From contig JAMPFV010000023.1 of the NCBI GenBank assembly GCA_023664265.1, forward strand, positions 1 to 41,368: a DNA stretch of 41,368 bases, read 5' to 3'. This document shows, piece after piece, positions 37,793 through 41,368 of this stretch. Made by a program: the position numbers and the translations under genes. Under the pieces are notes generated by a model, which did not search any database, was not told the DNA's origin, and saw nothing but the letters and a program-made list of their open reading frames with translations. The stretch comes from Roseburia sp. (GTDB lineage Bacteria; Bacillota; Clostridia; Lachnospirales; Lachnospiraceae). Within the stretch, counting starts at the first letter, position 1; every line of letters starts with the position of its first letter.

Positions 37793-38425
37793 CTACTTGT
37801 CGTCCTCCTGTATCTTCTGCTGCATAAACGCCTGATACAGCTTCCTGCGCTGTAAAGCCTCCTTGTGCTCCTTATCATAGCTGATCTGGCGTCTTATCGT
37901 CTCCGCAAGCCATATCGCCCTTATCTTTTCAAGGATTTCCTCCTCGTCGCTCTTTGCAGGCCCCACGGTCCGGTTCGCATAGGCTTCCCCATACAGCTCC
38001 GCCTGCTGCCGATACAGCTTCCCGCTCTTATAATCACTCTCCCACTTTTGAACCTTCTTGAGCTCCTTCTCCTTGCTCTTCTGCCGCTGATACTGCGCGC
38101 GTATCTTATCATCCGTGGCAAAAATCTTCGCGGGACGCTGCGGAACGCTGCCCGGGTAAAAGGGCGCCGGATTCATTCCGTGCACGCTCTGCGGATTCGG
38201 GCTCCGGCTTGGCTCCTGTGCCGTATAGGGATTATTCATCAGATACTCATAGGCCTTCTGTATCTTGAGATAGTATTCCCTCGTATCCGCGTCCGGATTG
38301 GAATCCGGGTGATACAGCTTCGCTTTATAATGATAGGCCCTCTTGATCTGCTCCTCCGCGGCGTCCTCCCTGATTCCCAGAAAGAAGCACGCCTCTTTCC
38401 TCGACATTCTTCCATTCTCATCCAT
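37793..38425 (-). CDS. J-domain protein of the ecf cluster
   Basis: 210 residues. J domain at residues 8-66 with YHPDSNPDADTREYYLKIQKAYEYL: the HPD motif that activates Hsp70 is intact. The rest is a low-complexity, Lys/Gln/Glu-rich helix (IRAQYQRQKSKEKELKKVQKWES...). No G/F or zinc region, so a type III J-protein. It lies between rplQ and ecfA1, where many Firmicutes have no gene. A link to ribosome or ECF biogenesis is speculation. Confidence 0.88.
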   Translation of the reverse strand: MDENGRMSRKEACFFLGIREDAAEEQIKRAYHYKAKLYHPDSNPDADTREYYLKIQKAYEYLMNNPYTAQEPSRSPNPQSVHGMNPAPFYPGSVPQRPAKIFATDDKIRAQYQRQKSKEKELKKVQKWESDYKSGKLYRQQAELYGEAYANRTVGPAKSDEEEILEKIRAIWLAETIRRQISYDKEHKEALQRRKLYQAFMQQKIQEDDK

Positions 38426-38541
38426 TCTGTTCCGTTTACCTCCATAGAAACAAGCTTTTTATCATAGTATACCCTCCGGGTGCTTCTATAAACGGTATCC
38501 TTCGCATTCGGACCGCCCGTCCGTCCGCAAAAGCGTATTTG

Positions 38542-38566
38542 CAAAAAACGCTCCCAAACCGGGAGC
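38542..38566 (-). terminator. Terminator of the rps/rpo/rplQ operon
   Basis: On the minus strand CGCTCCC, 5-nt loop, GGGAGCG, TTTTTT: strong intrinsic terminator about 30 nt after rplQ. Confidence 0.85.
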
Positions 38567-38597
38567 GCGTCTGCGTACAAAAATATACGATTTATCA

Positions 38598-39140
38598 CTA
38601 TACCAACTCAAGAACTACCTGCATAGCGCCATCACCTTTACGCTGGCCAATCTTGATGATTCTTGTGTAACCACCATTGCGTCCCACATACTTCGGTGCG
38701 ATTTCATCAAATAATTTTGCTACAAGGTCAATTTCCTTTGTATTTCTCTTTCTGCCGGCTTTCTTCTCGGGAACCTCTTTCACGGTGTATAATACCCTGA
38801 GTATCTGCCTTCTCGCATGAAGTCTGGAGGGCATATCCTTCTTGATCTCCTTCTCCACCTCGTCATAAACGGTAACTCTCTTGCCGTCTCTGACCTCCTT
38901 CACACGCTTTCCGTCCTTGTCTTTTCTGGGAACCTTCGCCGTAACCTTGACCATCTCGAAATTGTCCTTCTCCTTTACGGCCATCGCGATAAGTCCCTCA
39001 ACGATTTTGCGCACTTCCTTCGCTCTCGCTTCCGTCGTGATAATTCTGCCGTCCTTGCTTGCGATCAGCGCCGTAACCTGACCTCTGAGCAAAGCCTTTC
39101 TCTGACTTGACGTTCTGCCGAGCTTTCTGTAACCTGCCAT
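38598..39140 (-). CDS. rplQ: 50S ribosomal protein L17 (with internal insertion)
   Basis: 180 residues. Family start [21 protein letters not shown] and end [31 protein letters not shown] segment are intact. Most L17 proteins are about 115-130 residues; here about 50 residues (roughly 70-120, [16 protein letters not shown]...[10 protein letters not shown]) are inserted between the two halves, highly basic. Similar insertions occur in some Lachnospiraceae. Last gene of the rpsK-rplQ operon. Confidence 0.95.
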   Translation of the reverse strand: MAGYRKLGRTSSQRKALLRGQVTALIASKDGRIITTEARAKEVRKIVEGLIAMAVKEKDNFEMVKVTAKVPRKDKDGKRVKEVRDGKRVTVYDEVEKEIKKDMPSRLHARRQILRVLYTVKEVPEKKAGRKRNTKEIDLVAKLFDEIAPKYVGRNGGYTRIIKIGQRKGDGAMQVVLELV

Positions 39141-39170
39141 AATCGGCTCCTTTCTTTCGAGGACACCTCA

Positions 39171-39195
39171 CCTACATACATCTAATCTATGTAGG
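39171..39195. promoter_or_regulatory. 8-bp inverted repeat in the rpoA-rplQ gap
   Basis: CCTACATA (39171-39178) and TATGTAGG (39188-39195), just upstream of the rplQ ribosome-binding site within a 196-bp gap. A translational or transcriptional attenuator for rplQ is possible. The rest of the gap shows nothing more. Confidence 0.4.
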
Positions 39196-39336
39196 CTACC
39201 CTCATTCGTGGAACAAATGACAACGCCTTTTGGACTTACTTATCAAATGTCTGTTAATAACTCCATGATATGAGCACAAATGCGAACTCTTTGGCATTAC
39301 CGCATCTGCCTGCATTAAGCCTACGCACCCCCGGAA

Positions 39337-40302
39337 TCACTCGTCCATCGGGTTCAGCTGTAAGCCTAATTCCTTTAATTTTGCCAATACCTCGTCGAGA
39401 GACTTGCGACCCAGATTCCGAACCTTCATCATATCCTCGGAAGTCTTGTTCGTCAACTCCTCTACCGTATTGATTCCCGCTCTCTTCAAGCAGTTGTAAG
39501 AGCGGACGGACAACTCCAGCTCATCGATGCTCATCTCAAGCACCTTCTCCTTCTCGTCGTCCTCCTTCTCAATCATAACCTCCGCGTTCTTCGCGTTCTC
39601 GGAAAGATTGATGAACAGCTTCAGATGCTCGCTCAGCACCTTCGCCGCAAGGCTCACCGCCTCATCCGGCGCAAGCGTCGCATCCGTATATACGTCCAAG
39701 GTCAGCTTATCGTAGTCGGTAATCTGGCCCACACGGGTATTTTCTACAGTAACATTCACTCTCTCTACCGGTGTAAAAATGGAATCCACCGCAATGACAC
39801 CAATCGGCAAGTCCTCGCTCTTGTTCTTCTCCGCGCTGATATAGCCTCTTCCCTTTGAGATCATAATCTCCATGTACAGCTTGCTGTCCTTACCGCCGGT
39901 CAGCGTGGCAATAACCTGATCGGGATTCATAATCTCAATATCCTGATCCACCTGTATATCGGAGGCCCGAACAACACCCTCGCCCTCAAAATCTATGATA
40001 GCCTTCTTGGCTTCATCCGTCTCACAGGTATTTTTAATCGCCAGGCTCTTGAGGTTCATAATGATTTCGGTAACATCCTCCTTTACGCCGGAGATGGAGC
40101 TGAACTCATGTAATACGCCGTCAATCTTTACCTGACTCACGGCTGCACCGGGTAGCGAGGCAAGCATAATCCTTCTCAGAGAATTACCCAAGGTAATTCC
40201 GTAACCTCTTTCCAAAGGCTCTACTACAAATCTGCCATACCTTTTGTCTTCAGAGATTTCAGCCACTTCAATATTGGGACTGTCAAAATCAAATGCCAAC
40301 AC
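39337..40302 (-). CDS. rpoA: RNA polymerase alpha subunit
   Basis: 321 residues. N-terminal dimerisation domain ([29 protein letters not shown]), alpha-CTD ([23 protein letters not shown]...LGRKSLDEV). Start is GTG at 40302 behind AAAGGAGGG. Confidence 0.98.
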   Translation of the reverse strand: MLAFDFDSPNIEVAEISEDKRYGRFVVEPLERGYGITLGNSLRRIMLASLPGAAVSQVKIDGVLHEFSSISGVKEDVTEIIMNLKSLAIKNTCETDEAKKAIIDFEGEGVVRASDIQVDQDIEIMNPDQVIATLTGGKDSKLYMEIMISKGRGYISAEKNKSEDLPIGVIAVDSIFTPVERVNVTVENTRVGQITDYDKLTLDVYTDATLAPDEAVSLAAKVLSEHLKLFINLSENAKNAEVMIEKEDDEKEKVLEMSIDELELSVRSYNCLKRAGINTVEELTNKTSEDMMKVRNLGRKSLDEVLAKLKELGLQLNPMDE

Positions 40303-40386
40303 TGTAAATACCCTCCTTTATGAATGCGATAAAATTACAACAATAGAAAGCACGCAAAGGCGCACTTCCTACTGCCAGCTTATTAA

Positions 40387-40980
40387 TTACTTGGAATACA
40401 ACTCGACGATAAGCATCTCATCTACGGGCACATCAATCGCTTCTCTTGCGGGGAACTCCTTGATCGTTCCCTTGAAGTTCTCTTGATCCACATCCATCCA
40501 TTCAGGAACCAGTCTGCCGTTCGTAACCTCAGCGATATCCTTATATCTCTGCATACTCTTTGCCTTCTCGCTGATCTCTATCACGTCTCCAACGCTGATT
40601 AAATAGGAAGGTATATTCACACGCCTGCCGTTTACCAATACATGCTTGTGATCCACAATCTGTCTGGCCTCTCTTCTCGTTCTCGCAAAGCCCATTCTGA
40701 AAACGACATTGTCCAGTCTTCTCTCCAGAAGAACCATCAGGTTTTCACCGGTCATCCCCTTCATCCTGTCCGCTCTCTCGTAATAATTGCGGAACGGCTT
40801 CTCGAGAACGCCGTATATAAACTTTGCCTTCTGCTTCTCTCTGAGCTGTAAGCCGTACTCGCTCATCTTCTTGCCGGCTCTCAGAGACTTTCTTTTTGAC
40901 TTTTTATCATATCCCAAAAATACAGGATCCAAATCAAGAGATCTGCATCTTTTAAGTACAGGAACTCTGTTTACTGCCAT
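40387..40980 (-). CDS. rpsD: 30S ribosomal protein S4
   Basis: 197 residues. It lacks the N-terminal zinc-binding cysteines (C-minus paralogue type) and has the S4 domain with [35 protein letters not shown]. Encoded between rpsK and rpoA. Confidence 0.97.
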   Translation of the reverse strand: MAVNRVPVLKRCRSLDLDPVFLGYDKKSKRKSLRAGKKMSEYGLQLREKQKAKFIYGVLEKPFRNYYERADRMKGMTGENLMVLLERRLDNVVFRMGFARTRREARQIVDHKHVLVNGRRVNIPSYLISVGDVIEISEKAKSMQRYKDIAEVTNGRLVPEWMDVDQENFKGTIKEFPAREAIDVPVDEMLIVELYSK

Positions 40981-40999
40981 GTTCTTATCCTCCTCATCA

Positions 41000-41368
41000 T
41001 TAAACTCTACGACGCTTGGGCGGGCGGCACCCGTTATGCGGAACGGGCGTTACATCCTTGATGCTGGTCACCTCAAGACCGCAGGCCTGAAGTGCGCGGA
41101 TTGCAGCCTCTCTGCCGGATCCGGGACCCTTAACCATAACGTCTACAGACTTTAAACCATGTACCAGAGCTGCCTTTGTAGCAGTTTCTGCTGCCATCTG
41201 CGCAGCATACGGAGTAGATTTCTTTGAACCTCTAAATCCCAGACCACCGGCACTCGCCCACGAGAGAGCGTTTCCTTCCGTATCCGTCAGCGTAACAATC
41301 GTATTGTTAAAAGATGACTGAATATGTGCCTGTCCGCGTTCAACGTTTTTCTTTACACGCTTTTTTGT
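41000..41368 (-). CDS. rpsK: 30S ribosomal protein S11 (5' end outside window)
   Basis: 122 residues to the window edge, missing only the first several. Reads [20 protein letters not shown], then [18 protein letters not shown], and ends [18 protein letters not shown], the conserved S11 tail. Twenty nt separate it from rpsD. Confidence 0.97.
   Translation of the reverse strand, partial: TKKRVKKNVERGQAHIQSSFNNTIVTLTDTEGNALSWASAGGLGFRGSKKSTPYAAQMAAETATKAALVHGLKSVDVMVKGPGSGREAAIRALQACGLEVTSIKDVTPVPHNGCRPPKRRRV

Noticed and set aside
38221..41368. tRNA or rRNA genes among the translation genes
   Set aside because: No cloverleaf or rRNA sequence was recognised anywhere in the window.

Overview
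The window reads as a chromosomal segment of a butyrate-producing member of the Clostridia, most likely Lachnospiraceae. The evidence is a complete thl-crt-hbd-bcd-etfB-etfA operon, a Firmicutes-type ribosomal cluster (rpsK-rpsD-rpoA-rplQ, then ecfA1-ecfA2-ecfT-truA-rplM-rpsI), a long-form hibernation factor, SH3-NlpC/P60 cell-wall enzymes, and a sigma-28-type promoter that suggests motility. No species can be named from sequence alone.

Positions 1 to about 14,400 are one end of an integrated mobile element; its other end lies left of the window. It has ParA/ParB, an HUH rolling-circle-type replication initiator, phage-like accessory genes (radical SAM, PAPS-reductase-like, HNH-like, a decayed YopX gene), an Xre-type repressor, a membrane-anchored DUF4041/GIY-YIG protein, and a large serine recombinase at the right edge. 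Directly beyond the recombinase lies only the C-terminal piece of a tyrosine integrase, so the element appears to have landed inside an older integrase gene. Between 8.4 and 10.45 kb is the most unusual structure: four modules of about 0.5 kb. Each holds a tail-to-tail overlapping pair of tiny genes. The modules are separated by a 78-bp sequence, present in three near-identical copies plus one diverged and one truncated copy, that carries a promoter and a hairpin and serves genes on both sides.

From 14.4 to 15.1 kb is a non-coding junction with a perfect sigma-D/28 promoter match followed at once by a 12-bp hairpin, a bidirectional terminator and an 11-bp tandem repeat. From 15.1 to 21.6 kb the butyryl-CoA operon runs on the minus strand, with a Rex-like box at its promoter and an unexpected small membrane-protein gene translationally coupled to hbd. 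From 21.6 to 25.5 kb lie an M23 peptidase, hpf, an AT-rich intergenic stretch with DnaA-box-like repeats, and an SH3-NlpC/P60 hydrolase with a WalR-like site. From 25.7 to 32.4 kb are a thioredoxin reductase, a FabG-like reductase, an Xre-HTH/PurM fusion, a GNAT acetyltransferase, a GH3 glycosidase with a 15-bp minisatellite, and a solitary DpnI-type methyl-dependent endonuclease. From 32.4 kb to the end is translation and ECF vitamin-transport housekeeping.

The two candidates for something undescribed are the small-gene module array (8.4 to 10.45 kb) and the HTH-PurM fusion (28.6 kb). Functional names rest on recognised motifs and remembered family sequences; no database search was run.
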